From Thiodiazotropha sp040506775 (GTDB lineage: Bacteria > Pseudomonadota > Gammaproteobacteria > Chromatiales > Chromatiaceae), in NCBI GenBank assembly GCA_040506775.1, contig JBEVWC010000029.1:1-64000 (forward strand): a stretch of 64,000 nucleotides of DNA, in the 5' to 3' direction. A program made the translations under genes and the position numbers. Within the stretch, counting starts at the first letter, position 1; every line of letters starts with the position of its first letter. A model generated the notes under the pieces. That model was not told the DNA's origin and ran no database searches. It saw only the letters and a list, made by a program, of their open reading frames with translations. Shown here piece after piece: positions 36,701 to 43,572 of the stretch.

Positions 36701-39333
36701 GCGGAAGCGCCCCCTCTCCCCTTGCGGGAGAGGGTCGGGGAGAGGGAAAACCCAACAACGCCATCCATATCGTCCACGCCCGGGAGCACAACCTGAAGAA
36801 TGTCTCGCTGGAGATTCCCCGGGAGAAGTTCACGGTGATTACCGGTGTATCAGGCTCCGGCAAATCCACCCTCGCCTTCGATATCCTGTTCAACGAAGGC
36901 CAGCGGCGCTATCTCGAGTCCCTCAACGCCTACGCCCGCCAGTTCGTGCAGCCCGCTTCCCGTCCCGACGTGGATGCGGTGTTCGGCATCCCGCCTACGG
37001 TCGCAATCGAGCAACGCACCAGCCGGGGCGGCCACAAAAGCACCGTCGGCACCCTCACCGAGATCCACCATTTCCTGCGCCTGCTGTTCGTCAAACTCGG
37101 CGTGCAGTACTGCCCGGAGTGCGAAGTGCCCATCGAGCCCCAGTCCCGGGATGCCATCCTCGGCCACCTGATGCAGACTTACCGGGACCGCAAGATCAAC
37201 CTGCTGGCGCCACTGGTGGTGAATCGCAAAGGCATCTACAAGGAACTGGCCCAGTGGGCCGACCGCAAGGGCTACCCGATCCTGAGGGTGGACGGTGAAC
37301 CCCTGCCCACCAACGACTGGCCCCAACTCGATCGGTACCAGGAGCACAATATCGACCTGCCCCTGGGTGAACTGGTGGTCAAGCCGGAACAGGCGGACGA
37401 ACTGCGGGAACGGCTCGACGAGGCCCTGGATCATGGCAAGGGCACGGTCCGGGTGGCGCTGGTCAAGCGCGGCGGAGACTGGGGTGAGGAGCACCACTTC
37501 TCCACCCACCGTACCTGCCCGAGCTGTGGACGCGGCTTCGAGGAACCGGATCCGAGACTGTTCTCCTACAATTCACGCCACGGCTGGTGCCCCGGTTGTT
37601 ACGGTACCGGCACGGTGCTGTCCGGTTTCGATGCCGAGCAGAGCGGAGAAGAGGGCGAATGGCTGGAGCAGGATCAGCAACCGGAAACCTGCCCATCCTG
37701 CGAGGGGGCACGGCTCAACGACGAGGCCCTGGCGGTCTATTTTCACGATTGGAACATCGCCGATTACGCCGCGGTGCCGGTCAGCGAAGCGATCGGTATC
37801 TTCAAGGAGCTGTCACTCAATGCGCGGCAACAGGCGGTCGGTCGGGATGTGATCCGCGAGATTGTCTCGCGCCTGGAATTTCTCCAGGAGGTGGGGCTCG
37901 GTTATCTCACCCTGGACCGCGCCGCCCCCACCCTGTCCGGAGGCGAAGCGCAACGTATCCGTCTCGCTGCCCAGCTCGGTTCCAACCTGCGCGGGGTCTG
38001 CTACATTCTCGATGAACCGACCATCGGACTGCATCCCCGGGACAACACCCTGCTGTTGAAAACCCTGAAAAAACTCGAACACAAGGGCAACACCATCGTG
38101 GTGGTGGAACATGACGAGGAGACCATTCGCAGCGCCGAGCATGTGATCGATATCGGCCCCGGCGCCGGGGTGCGGGGTGGTGAGGTGATCCATACCGGCA
38201 CGGTCAAACAGTTGGAGAAAAACAAGGCCTCCCTGACCGGACGGTTTCTTGCCCAGCCGTTGCAGCATCCGCTGATTGAACCCCGTCCTCAACAGATCCA
38301 GGCGCGGCTGTCGATCCAGGGCGCCTGCATGAACAACCTCAAAAACATCGATGTCAGCCTGCCGTTGCAGCGCCTGGTGTGTGTCAGTGGTGTCTCCGGT
38401 TCCGGCAAATCCACCCTGGTGCGCGATGTGATGGTCAGGAGCCTCAAGAGCCTGCTCGCCCGGGGCCGCAAGAAAGGGCGGATTTCCACGGATCATTTCC
38501 ATGGTTGTGAACGCATCGACGGCTGGCAGGATATTCAGCGGGTGCTGGAAGTGGACCAGACCCCGATCGGCAAAACCCCCCGCTCCTGCCCCGCCACCTA
38601 CGTCGGGTTCTGGGATGATATCCGCAAGCTCTACGCCCAGACCGAGGATGCGCGGATCCACGGCTGGAACGCCAGCCGCTTCTCCTTCAACACCAAGGGC
38701 GGACGCTGCGAAACCTGTCAGGGCCAGGGCATGACCCGGGTGGAGATGAGCTTCCTCCCCGACGTGAAGACCGTCTGCGAATCCTGCAATGGGGCCCGCT
38801 TCAACCCGGAGACCCTGGCGGTGCACTACCGAGGGCGGTCGATCGGTGATGTGCTCGCCATGAGTGTCGACGAGGCGGTGGAGTTCTTCGTCCACCACCC
38901 GAATGTTCACCACGCCCTGCAGCTGCTCCAGGACGTGGGTCTCGGCTACCTGACCCTCGGTCAGCAATCCCCCACCCTCTCCGGTGGCGAGGCACAGCGG
39001 ATCAAACTGGTCACGGAACTGGCCAAGGCCAAACCCAACGCCCGCACCTTCACCCCAACCCTTTATGTACTCGATGAACCCACCGTCGGCCTGCACATGG
39101 CGGATGTGGAAAAACTCATCCGGGTGCTGCATCGACTGGTGGATGCGGGCCACTCCGCAGTGGTCATCGAACACAATCTGGATGTCATCGCAGAAGCCGA
39201 CTGGTGCATCGACATGGGTCCCGAAGGGGGTGACGCAGGGGGTGAAGTGGTGGTCGAGGGTACCGCCAGCACCTTGAAGAAAGCCGCCCGACGCTCCCGA
39301 ACCGGCAAGGCCTTGAAACAGTTCCTGGGCTGA
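33784..39333 (+). CDS. Tandem double-length UvrA-like excinuclease subunit
   Basis: 1849 aa, about twice a normal UvrA (940 aa). Two complete UvrA units are joined: 1-972 and about 993-1849. Each has two ABC cassettes, so four Walker A motifs (GVSGSGKS near 34, 660, 1020 and 1536) and four signature LSGGE motifs are intact. Zinc-finger cysteine pairs occur in both units (CHGCG, CPVCNGSG..CPECNG in the first; CPECE, CETCQGQG..CESCNG in the second). UvrA is normally a homodimer that scans DNA for damage and loads UvrB; this protein looks like a covalent dimer. The 20-residue Gly/Pro/Glu-rich linker is encoded by a dispersed palindromic repeat. A standard uvrA is probably elsewhere. No clear ribosome site. 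Confidence 0.9.
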   Translation: MSDDSIKIVGARQNNLKNLDLSLPLNELIVITGVSGSGKSSLAFDTVYAEGQRRYVETFSPYARQFLDRMDRPQVERIEGIPPSIAIDQTNPVRTSRSTVGTMTELNDHLKLLFARAASLFCHGCGRPVERDTPEGIYKQLVALSGSSNPRVVITFAIEVPHNFTRDEIRQVLDQQGYTRVHSEQDNRIEVVQDRMRLDAEHRGRLVEALEIALEKGHGQCAVYPLDENREAGEPWKFSSGLHCAHCDIDYREPQPNIFSFNSALGACESCRGFGRTIGIDWNLVVPDDSLSLSDGAIKPFRSGYSMECQEDLMRFGRKRGMDLQTPWRDLDPATRDWVIEGDGAWDGKTWYGVREYFEFLESKAYKMHIRVMLSKYRSYDVCPECHGARLKHQALDFRLGSRSEADAVLDPKLRFRHDGIGMTDEEFRNLPGLSIHDVMQLPLKQAHRFFKDLFRGKRPAGSQAKQAPGASAHSEFELLLDEIRSRLDYLLDVGLGYLTLDRQSRTLSGGEVQRINLTTALGTSLVNTLFVLDEPSIGLHPRDIDRINGVLARLRDAGNSLLVVEHDPQIMLAANRILDIGPGPGERGGEIVFYGTPKQLLRDRNSLTGQYLKGERQVADSYEPDLPDEQDGYLSVLGAAEHNLKGIDVRIPLNRLVTLTGVSGSGKSTLVQDILFNAVAKLKGNPEEIPGVHRAIEGDDKIDAVVMLDQAPIGKSSRSNPVSYVGAWDAIRKQLASSRLSRERGYTPGTFSFNSGNGRCPVCNGSGFEHVEMQFLSDVYLRCPECNGKRYRNEVLEVEIRGKSVADILELTVSEALNFFREQRDIHKVLEPLKAVGLSYLRLGQPVPTLSGGEAQRLKLAGYLAKSSQRKQSGERLLFLLDEPTTGLHFADIAVLLKALRRLLLKGHSLVVIEHNLDVIAASDWLIDLGPEGGDAGGELVCEGTPAEVARHPTSHTGRALRDYRTALDQLGGSAPSPLAGEGRGEGKPNNAIHIVHAREHNLKNVSLEIPREKFTVITGVSGSGKSTLAFDILFNEGQRRYLESLNAYARQFVQPASRPDVDAVFGIPPTVAIEQRTSRGGHKSTVGTLTEIHHFLRLLFVKLGVQYCPECEVPIEPQSRDAILGHLMQTYRDRKINLLAPLVVNRKGIYKELAQWADRKGYPILRVDGEPLPTNDWPQLDRYQEHNIDLPLGELVVKPEQADELRERLDEALDHGKGTVRVALVKRGGDWGEEHHFSTHRTCPSCGRGFEEPDPRLFSYNSRHGWCPGCYGTGTVLSGFDAEQSGEEGEWLEQDQQPETCPSCEGARLNDEALAVYFHDWNIADYAAVPVSEAIGIFKELSLNARQQAVGRDVIREIVSRLEFLQEVGLGYLTLDRAAPTLSGGEAQRIRLAAQLGSNLRGVCYILDEPTIGLHPRDNTLLLKTLKKLEHKGNTIVVVEHDEETIRSAEHVIDIGPGAGVRGGEVIHTGTVKQLEKNKASLTGRFLAQPLQHPLIEPRPQQIQARLSIQGACMNNLKNIDVSLPLQRLVCVSGVSGSGKSTLVRDVMVRSLKSLLARGRKKGRISTDHFHGCERIDGWQDIQRVLEVDQTPIGKTPRSCPATYVGFWDDIRKLYAQTEDARIHGWNASRFSFNTKGGRCETCQGQGMTRVEMSFLPDVKTVCESCNGARFNPETLAVHYRGRSIGDVLAMSVDEAVEFFVHHPNVHHALQLLQDVGLGYLTLGQQSPTLSGGEAQRIKLVTELAKAKPNARTFTPTLYVLDEPTVGLHMADVEKLIRVLHRLVDAGHSAVVIEHNLDVIAEADWCIDMGPEGGDAGGEVVVEGTASTLKKAARRSRTGKALKQFLG
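36708..36746. repeat. CCCTCTCCC palindrome inside uvrA
   Basis: CCCCTCTCCCCTTGCGGGAG followed by AGGGTCGGGGAGAGGG. The same palindrome family is intergenic at 6336-6362, 56804-56832 and 56906-56940. Here it is in frame and encodes most of the interdomain linker (APSPLAGEGRGEG). Confidence 0.8.
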
Positions 39334-39356
39334 TCATCAGATAGCCGTATAGACCT

Positions 39357-39484
39357 GTAGCCCGGGTGAAGCAACGCGTAACCCGGGAGGACGTGGCACC
39401 CACTTGATTCAGCGATGTAAAAACAAGCAACCAACACTCTCCGGGACCACTTCCCGGGTTCCGCTTCGCTGCACCCGGGCTACG
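39357..39484. repeat. Pair of CCCGGGT...ACCCGGG palindromes
   Basis: Two palindromes of one family, 39357-39388 (GCCCGGGTGAAGCAACGCGT, then AACCCGGG) and 39445-39484 (CCCGGGTTCCGCTTCGCTGC, then ACCCGGGC), face each other. Other copies are at 6411-6446, 30510-30545 and 63956-64000. They fill most of the gap between uvrA and the MddA-like gene. Confidence 0.75.
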
Positions 39485-39568
39485 GTACTGCCACACCCTG
39501 TAACCCGGTGAATCGTTTATACGGAACCCAGGCACAAACGTACCGACCATCCCGCTTTTCAATCAAAA

Positions 39569-39594
39569 CAAAAAAGGGGCCGCCAGGCCCCTTT
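39569..39594 (-). terminator. Rho-independent terminator of the MddA-like gene
   Basis: On the minus strand AAAGGGGCC and GGCCCCTTT form a 9-bp stem around TGGC, followed by TTTTTTGTTTT. It begins 20 bases after the stop codon. Confidence 0.85.
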
Positions 39595-39614
39595 ACATGC
39601 TTCAGGATAGCGTT

Positions 39615-40385
39615 TCAGACACTGGCTTCAACCGAGCCACCCTTGCGCACTTTCCAGGCCGGGAAGAAACGGGCGGTGGTGCGCATGTAGCGGATGTAGC
39701 GCTCACCAAAGGCACGGATCAGATCCTTCTCTTCGTGATACACACCGATCAGGATGTAGGAGGACATTCCCAGTGCAAACAACAGGTGCCCCACAGTCAT
39801 CACCGGAGTGAACCAGATCCCGATGAACGCCCCGGTCATGATGGGATGACGCACATAGCGATACAGGGAGTGCACTTTAAAGGGCATCGGGGTGTAGTCC
39901 CGGCCGCGGAAGTAGAGCCACACCTGGCGCAGGCCAAACAGATCGAAATGATTGATCAGGAACGTGGCGTAGAGCACCAGCACCCAACCCGACAGGCCAA
40001 GACCGAGCAGACTGTAGTACAGCGCACTATCTTCGGCCTGCCACACCACACCGGGCATCGGCTGCCAACCCAGGCACAGGGCATAGGTCACCGCCGCCGT
40101 GGCCATCATGTAGGTGCTGCGTTCCGCGGCCTGGGGCATAAAACCGCTCAGCCAACGCTTGAATTTCGGCCGCGCCATGACGCTGTGCTGGAAGCCGAAC
40201 AGCACGATCAGGCCGATATTGACCCCCGCGGCGAGCCACACCGAACCCGGCTCGCCCCCGTCGATGCCGTGCAGCAGGCCCACCTCAGGGATCAGGTTGA
40301 ACAGGAATGCGATCAGATAAACCAGGGCGGAAGACCCCAGGTTGTAGTTGATGAAGCCGTAGAACAGTACGCTGATTTTTTTCAT
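39615..40385 (-). CDS. MddA-like methanethiol S-methyltransferase (NnrU/ICMT superfamily)
   Basis: 256 aa with five or six transmembrane helices. Signatures of the MddA branch are VLFGFQHSVMARPKFKRW near 60-78, LINHFDLFGLRQVWLY, and the SAM-binding C-terminus YRYVRHPIMTGAFIGIWFTP with TVGHLLFALGMSSYILIGV and YHEEKDL. MddA converts methanethiol to dimethylsulfide using S-adenosylmethionine. In a sulfur-oxidising host this would detoxify or export volatile thiols. It lies 32 bases after the small gene 40418-40651 and both are divergent from an HxlR regulator. Confidence 0.8.
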   Translation of the reverse strand: MKKISVLFYGFINYNLGSSALVYLIAFLFNLIPEVGLLHGIDGGEPGSVWLAAGVNIGLIVLFGFQHSVMARPKFKRWLSGFMPQAAERSTYMMATAAVTYALCLGWQPMPGVVWQAEDSALYYSLLGLGLSGWVLVLYATFLINHFDLFGLRQVWLYFRGRDYTPMPFKVHSLYRYVRHPIMTGAFIGIWFTPVMTVGHLLFALGMSSYILIGVYHEEKDLIRAFGERYIRYMRTTARFFPAWKVRKGGSVEASV

Positions 40386-40417
40386 GATTTCGATCCTCGT
40401 TTGGTATTTATAGTGAT

Positions 40418-40651
40418 TTACATGGCGACCAGGGTTGCCTCGTGCCCCTGACCCCTGACCTGCTGCAGGATGTGCATCGAGCCGGTCACTGCGGCGTCAT
40501 AAACCACCATCAACAGCATGGGACGGTGGATGTTGCGGCGGATCGATACGATGCCACGATCCTGGTAGACCTGATGGCTCAGCTGATCGAATTCCTGATC
40601 GCTGAGCACCTGGCGGGTGTGAATCAAAATGTCGGTAACCTGATTGTTCAT
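40418..40651 (-). CDS. Small protein of unknown function beside MddA (77 aa)
   Basis: Strong ribosome site GAGGAG before the ATG at 40651. The predicted pattern (helix TRQVLSDQEFDQLSHQVYQD, strand GIVSIRRN, strand HRPMLLMVVYD, helix SMHILQQVRGQG, strand EATLVAM) gives a beta-alpha-beta-like ferredoxin fold such as seen in heavy-metal-associated or ACT-type domains, but no CxxC metal site is present. Its tight linkage to the methyltransferase and the divergent regulator suggests that it takes part in the same thiol response. Family not recognised. Confidence 0.75.
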   Translation of the reverse strand: MNNQVTDILIHTRQVLSDQEFDQLSHQVYQDRGIVSIRRNIHRPMLLMVVYDAAVTGSMHILQQVRGQGHEATLVAM

Positions 40652-40734
40652 AGCGTTTCTCCTCGATGTTGGTTACGGCATCTGTGTACCGTTGAGTTCA
40701 TCCTAGGCGCATCCGCAGCCCCCCTCTACGCAAC

Positions 40735-40803
40735 AAACTGGAGTTAGCCACTACATAAACCTGACAAACCCACTACACTTTTTGGAGTTGACCTGGGCTA
40801 CAC
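40735..40803. promoter_or_regulatory. Candidate HxlR operator with two-turn direct repeats
   Basis: CCACTAC occurs twice at 40748 and 40770, exactly 22 bases apart, and GGAGTT is also duplicated (40740 and 40785). Two-helical-turn spacing suits dimeric winged-helix binding. The block lies in the 194-base divergent region. Confidence 0.45.
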
Positions 40804-40845
40804 TCTGTAAAAACCACAAACCTTTACAACAATCAGGGGGTTAGC

Positions 40846-41529
40846 ATGGAATACGGCCAGTTCTGCCCAATCGCGAAGGCCACTGAAATCCTCGGGGAGA
40901 AATGGACTATTCTGATCGTCAGGGAACTGCTCATGGGAGGCGCGCGATTCAACGAATTGCAAAGGGGGCTACGCCTGATCTCACCCACCATGCTCTCCAA
41001 GCGCCTCGACAGCCTGGAATCCCATGGTCTGGTGATCAAAAAGAAGATCCCCAATCAGAAAGGCTATGAATACTTCCCGACCCGTTCCTGCGCGGAACTG
41101 CTGCCGATCATCAAGAGTCTCGGAGACTGGGGCATGCGCTGGGTGCGGGCCAACATCCTCGACTCGGACTATGACGTGGAACTGCTGATGCTGTACCTCA
41201 AGCGCAGCATCAACCCGGAAGGACTGGTGGGCGATGAGACGGTGATCCGTTTTCATTTCACCGATGCCCGACAATTTGCCGACTGGTGGATCACGGTGAA
41301 GCAGGGGATGGTGGAACTCTGCGAAAAAGACCCGGGCAAGGAGATCGATATCTATTTCACCACCACAGTGAAAAAGATGGTCGAGGTGTGGATGGGCGAC
41401 ACCAGTTACCGCAAGGCCATTACCAGCAATGATTTGAAGGTGGTGGGACCGAAGGCGTTGATCAACGACATCACGGCCTGGATGCAGAGCAGTATCTTTT
41501 CAGGTATCGCCCCGGCCACCCAGATCTAG
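40846..41529 (+). CDS. HxlR-family transcriptional regulator with C-terminal SCP2-like domain
   Basis: 227 aa. The N-terminal winged helix is classic HxlR (FCPIAKATEILGEKWTILIV, GGARFNELQRGLRLISPTML, LESHGLVIKK). Most HxlR proteins stop at about 110-150 aa; here a second ~110-residue domain (DETVIRFHFTDARQFADWWI, DIYFTTTVKKMVEVWMGD) resembles the SCP2 sterol-carrier fold and may sense a hydrophobic ligand. Cys residues in the N-terminal part (C6 and others) could also allow redox or thiol sensing. Divergent from the MddA-like operon, which it probably controls. Confidence 0.88.
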   Translation: MEYGQFCPIAKATEILGEKWTILIVRELLMGGARFNELQRGLRLISPTMLSKRLDSLESHGLVIKKKIPNQKGYEYFPTRSCAELLPIIKSLGDWGMRWVRANILDSDYDVELLMLYLKRSINPEGLVGDETVIRFHFTDARQFADWWITVKQGMVELCEKDPGKEIDIYFTTTVKKMVEVWMGDTSYRKAITSNDLKVVGPKALINDITAWMQSSIFSGIAPATQI

Positions 41530-41554
41530 TCTGCTGTCCTACAATCGTTGACCC

Positions 41555-42106
41555 TCAGGCCGGGTCGAGCAAGGGGGTGATTTCATCCAGCCAGGCATCG
41601 ATCCGCGCATCGGTCAGCAGATGCTGCAGGTGCTGGTCCAGAGCCAGGCCGATGAACCGCCCGTCCACCACGGCCCGGGAATGGGTGAACTCGAACCCCT
41701 CGGTGGGACTGCCTCCCACCAGTTCCGCACCTGCGGCGGCGAAGCATTCGTGAAGGTCCATCATGGCGCTGAGAAAATGCGCGGGGTACTGCTCCTGGTC
41801 CCCCAGGCCGAACAACGCCACCCGTTTGCCGGTAAAATCACTACCCTCGATCCCGGGAAGAAATTCAAGCCAGCTCGGCTCCCGGTTCTTGCTCTCAAGC
41901 CCGGGTAACACACCCTCTCCATAGGTCGGAGTACCGAGGATCAGGGCCGAACAGGCGAGCAGGTCATCGACACTCACCCGGTTGACGTTCAGGGGCTTGG
42001 CGACTTTGTCATCACCGATCCGTCCTTTCAGGTTTTTCGCGATTTTTTTGGCGATCAAACGGGTGGTACCGGAATCGGTGCCAAAAAATATACCAATCTG
42101 TTTCAT
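41555..42106 (-). CDS. Flavodoxin (long-chain type)
   Basis: 183 aa from the ATG at 42106; the longer open frame reaching 42226 has no homology-like content. FFGTDSGTTRLIAKKIA is the FMN phosphate loop, ILGTPTYGEGVLPG the 60s loop and ALFGLGDQEQYPAHFLSAM the 90s loop, with the long-chain insert after it. Flavodoxins carry low-potential electrons; here possible partners are KorAB-type oxidoreductases or nitrogenase-like systems. Followed by the downstream stop 26 bases from the HxlR gene end (convergent). Confidence 0.92.
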   Translation of the reverse strand: MKQIGIFFGTDSGTTRLIAKKIAKNLKGRIGDDKVAKPLNVNRVSVDDLLACSALILGTPTYGEGVLPGLESKNREPSWLEFLPGIEGSDFTGKRVALFGLGDQEQYPAHFLSAMMDLHECFAAAGAELVGGSPTEGFEFTHSRAVVDGRFIGLALDQHLQHLLTDARIDAWLDEITPLLDPA

Positions 42107-42361
42107 GATGCTGCGCAGGGTTCCTGGTCGTTCTGTAATAATGGACGGGGGTTCCTGGTGCCACCCTCCCCGTTTTATCGATAACAGCAAAAACTGCACC
42201 AGCACCGACAGATCCCGGTAACACACTGATTATCAGCACTTTCACTCCGAACAACACAACCCTCCTATCGGCCAAATGTATGACATCCGACAATGAGTGC
42301 GGTGAATACTCCGATCCTGATCAAGCGCTGGATTGAAGCCGGGGATGGCTTTCAGGCAGGC

Positions 42362-42391
42362 AAAAAAAAGCGGACTTTCGTCCGCTTTTTT
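42362..42391. terminator. Bidirectional rho-independent terminator
   Basis: AAAAAAGCGGAC and GTCCGCTTTTTT form a 12-bp stem around TTTC, with T runs on both strands. It lies 43 bases after the stop of the sulfur globule-like gene, which it should terminate. Confidence 0.9.
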
Positions 42392-42433
42392 CAGTTCGGG
42401 TTCGAATTACGAACCCGGAAGCAATCCGATCAA

Positions 42434-42766
42434 TTACTTCGCAGGAGCGGCAGGAGCCTGAGCCTGAGGAGCAACCGGAGCGCCGTAAGGAGCACCATAA
42501 GGAGCGCCGTAAGGGGCACCGTAAGGAGCGTAACCATAGTAGTAGGGGTTGTTGTAGTAGTTGTTGTAACCACGGCCATAACCGTTGCCGGCGCCACGAG
42601 CGCTGCCGCTCATGTTGAAAGAGAAATCGCCGTCGCCGAAACCGTCGCCCATGAAATCATTGCCGTTGTTCCAGCCGTTGTTCCAAGGAGTACCCCACCA
42701 GGCGGAAGCAGAAGCGGAAGCGGTGATCAGAGCGGCCGCAGCGGCGATTTTCACGATTTTAGACAT
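42434..42766 (-). CDS. Sulfur globule protein-like envelope protein
   Basis: 110 aa from the ATG at 42766 (GAGGA at a spacing of 7-8). The signal peptide MSKIVKIAAAAALITASASA is followed by a low-complexity mature chain: Gly/Asn/Trp-rich (WGTPWNNGWNNGNDF), then NNYYNNPYYYGY, then four APYG repeats and an Ala/Pro/Gln tail. This is the design of the structural proteins (SgpA/B/C, CV1-CV3) that coat periplasmic sulfur globules in purple sulfur bacteria. The composition-based match is strong but alignment was not possible. The AT-rich 5' region and solitary terminator suggest a strongly expressed single gene. Confidence 0.8.
   Translation of the reverse strand: MSKIVKIAAAAALITASASASAWWGTPWNNGWNNGNDFMGDGFGDGDFSFNMSGSARGAGNGYGRGYNNYYNNPYYYGYAPYGAPYGAPYGAPYGAPVAPQAQAPAAPAK
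42477..42524. repeat. Four 12-bp tandem repeats in the sulfur globule-like gene
   Basis: Units GGAGCGCCGTAA, GGAGCACCATAA, GGAGCGCCGTAA and GGGGCACCGTAA on the plus strand, each encoding APYG in the minus-strand gene. The unit is a multiple of three, so copy-number change keeps the frame. Confidence 0.9.
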
Positions 42767-43050
42767 TGTTAAGTCCTCAGTTTTCAGGTTTAGAAATTTT
42801 TTTATAAAGTTTGTACTGCTCACTTCATGGAGCAAAAGAATATTAGTAATTTCTAAAATAATCAATATTAAATTATAAATCGATTTCAACATCAGATAGT
42901 TTTTATCAATCTTCCGGATGGGAACGAGCGATCCCTCGCGAATAATGGGGAACGAGTCTGGCAGGGGTACTAATCAACAGGTGGCAGAGAGTACCCGAAG
43001 GACTTCGGGTTTAGGCGGACAGAACAACGACAACGATCGAGATTGGATGA
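42767..43050. other. AT-rich leader and palindrome upstream of the sulfur globule-like gene
   Basis: 42780-42900 is strikingly AT-rich against the window and should hold the promoter of the sulfur globule-like gene; TATAAT on the minus strand near 42878-42873 is the best -10 candidate, without a good -35. ACCCGAAG and CTTCGGGT form an 8-bp hairpin at about 42992-43009, of unknown role. The region has no gene. Confidence 0.5.
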
Positions 43051-43572
43051 TTATTCCGGCATATTGGGCGGGTCGAGATCCTCCAGTGGCTGTTCATCAC
43101 GCAGTCTGCTCTGCCAGTCGCGCAACATCTCCACATGCCAACCCTCTTCCTCCGCCATCTCAGCCGCCAGTGCCCGGACCGACTCATTTGGGGAGTTCTC
43201 GGAGATCATGTGATAAAAATCCCGACCTCGGATCTCGTTGAACAGGGCGATCTCCATTGCCTGGGTCACGGTCATCAGGTAGTTGGCGTCTTCCATGCAG
43301 AAGGCTTCCGGCGAGGAAGGACATTTCCATTTGAAATCCCAGGGCGTCAAACTGGGCAATTGCATACCCTCGGTGCGGTCATGCACCTCCTTGGCGTGTT
43401 GCCTGCTGTAACCGGCCAGTTTACGAAACAGTTCGGCCACCTCGAGATTGTGGTGGATCTCCATGCTGTCCGCCAACTCGTCATACTGGTCCCCCGAGGC
43501 TTCCTCAAGTTCCAGTGCATGAACCAGAAACTCCTCAATCGTCTCGATGGGATCGGTCGTCAGATCGGTCAT
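43051..43572 (-). CDS. Ferritin-like (rubrerythrin-type) diiron protein
   Basis: 173 aa. The ATG at 43572 overlaps the korB stop as ATGA; a TTG two codons earlier is less likely. The four-helix bundle carries Glu/His ligand sets: LELEEASGDQYDELAD and HHNLEVAELFRKLAGYSRQH, then MEIALFNEIRGRDFYHMI and MAEEEGWHVEML. These match the ExxH and E...EExxH ligands of ferritin-like proteins. No rubredoxin domain. A role in oxygen or peroxide protection of the oxygen-sensitive oxidoreductase encoded just upstream is plausible, given translational coupling. Confidence 0.82.
   Translation of the reverse strand: MTDLTTDPIETIEEFLVHALELEEASGDQYDELADSMEIHHNLEVAELFRKLAGYSRQHAKEVHDRTEGMQLPSLTPWDFKWKCPSSPEAFCMEDANYLMTVTQAMEIALFNEIRGRDFYHMISENSPNESVRALAAEMAEEEGWHVEMLRDWQSRLRDEQPLEDLDPPNMPE

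Noticed and set aside
37813..39174. 453-codon open frame on the minus strand opposite uvrA
   Set aside because: Reverse-strand shadow of the conserved ABC cassettes; composition (His/Gln-rich) is typical of antisense to coding DNA.
42992..43009. ACCCGAAG/CTTCGGGT hairpin as the terminator of the ferritin-like gene
   Set aside because: No T run follows on the minus strand, so it is not an intrinsic terminator for that gene.
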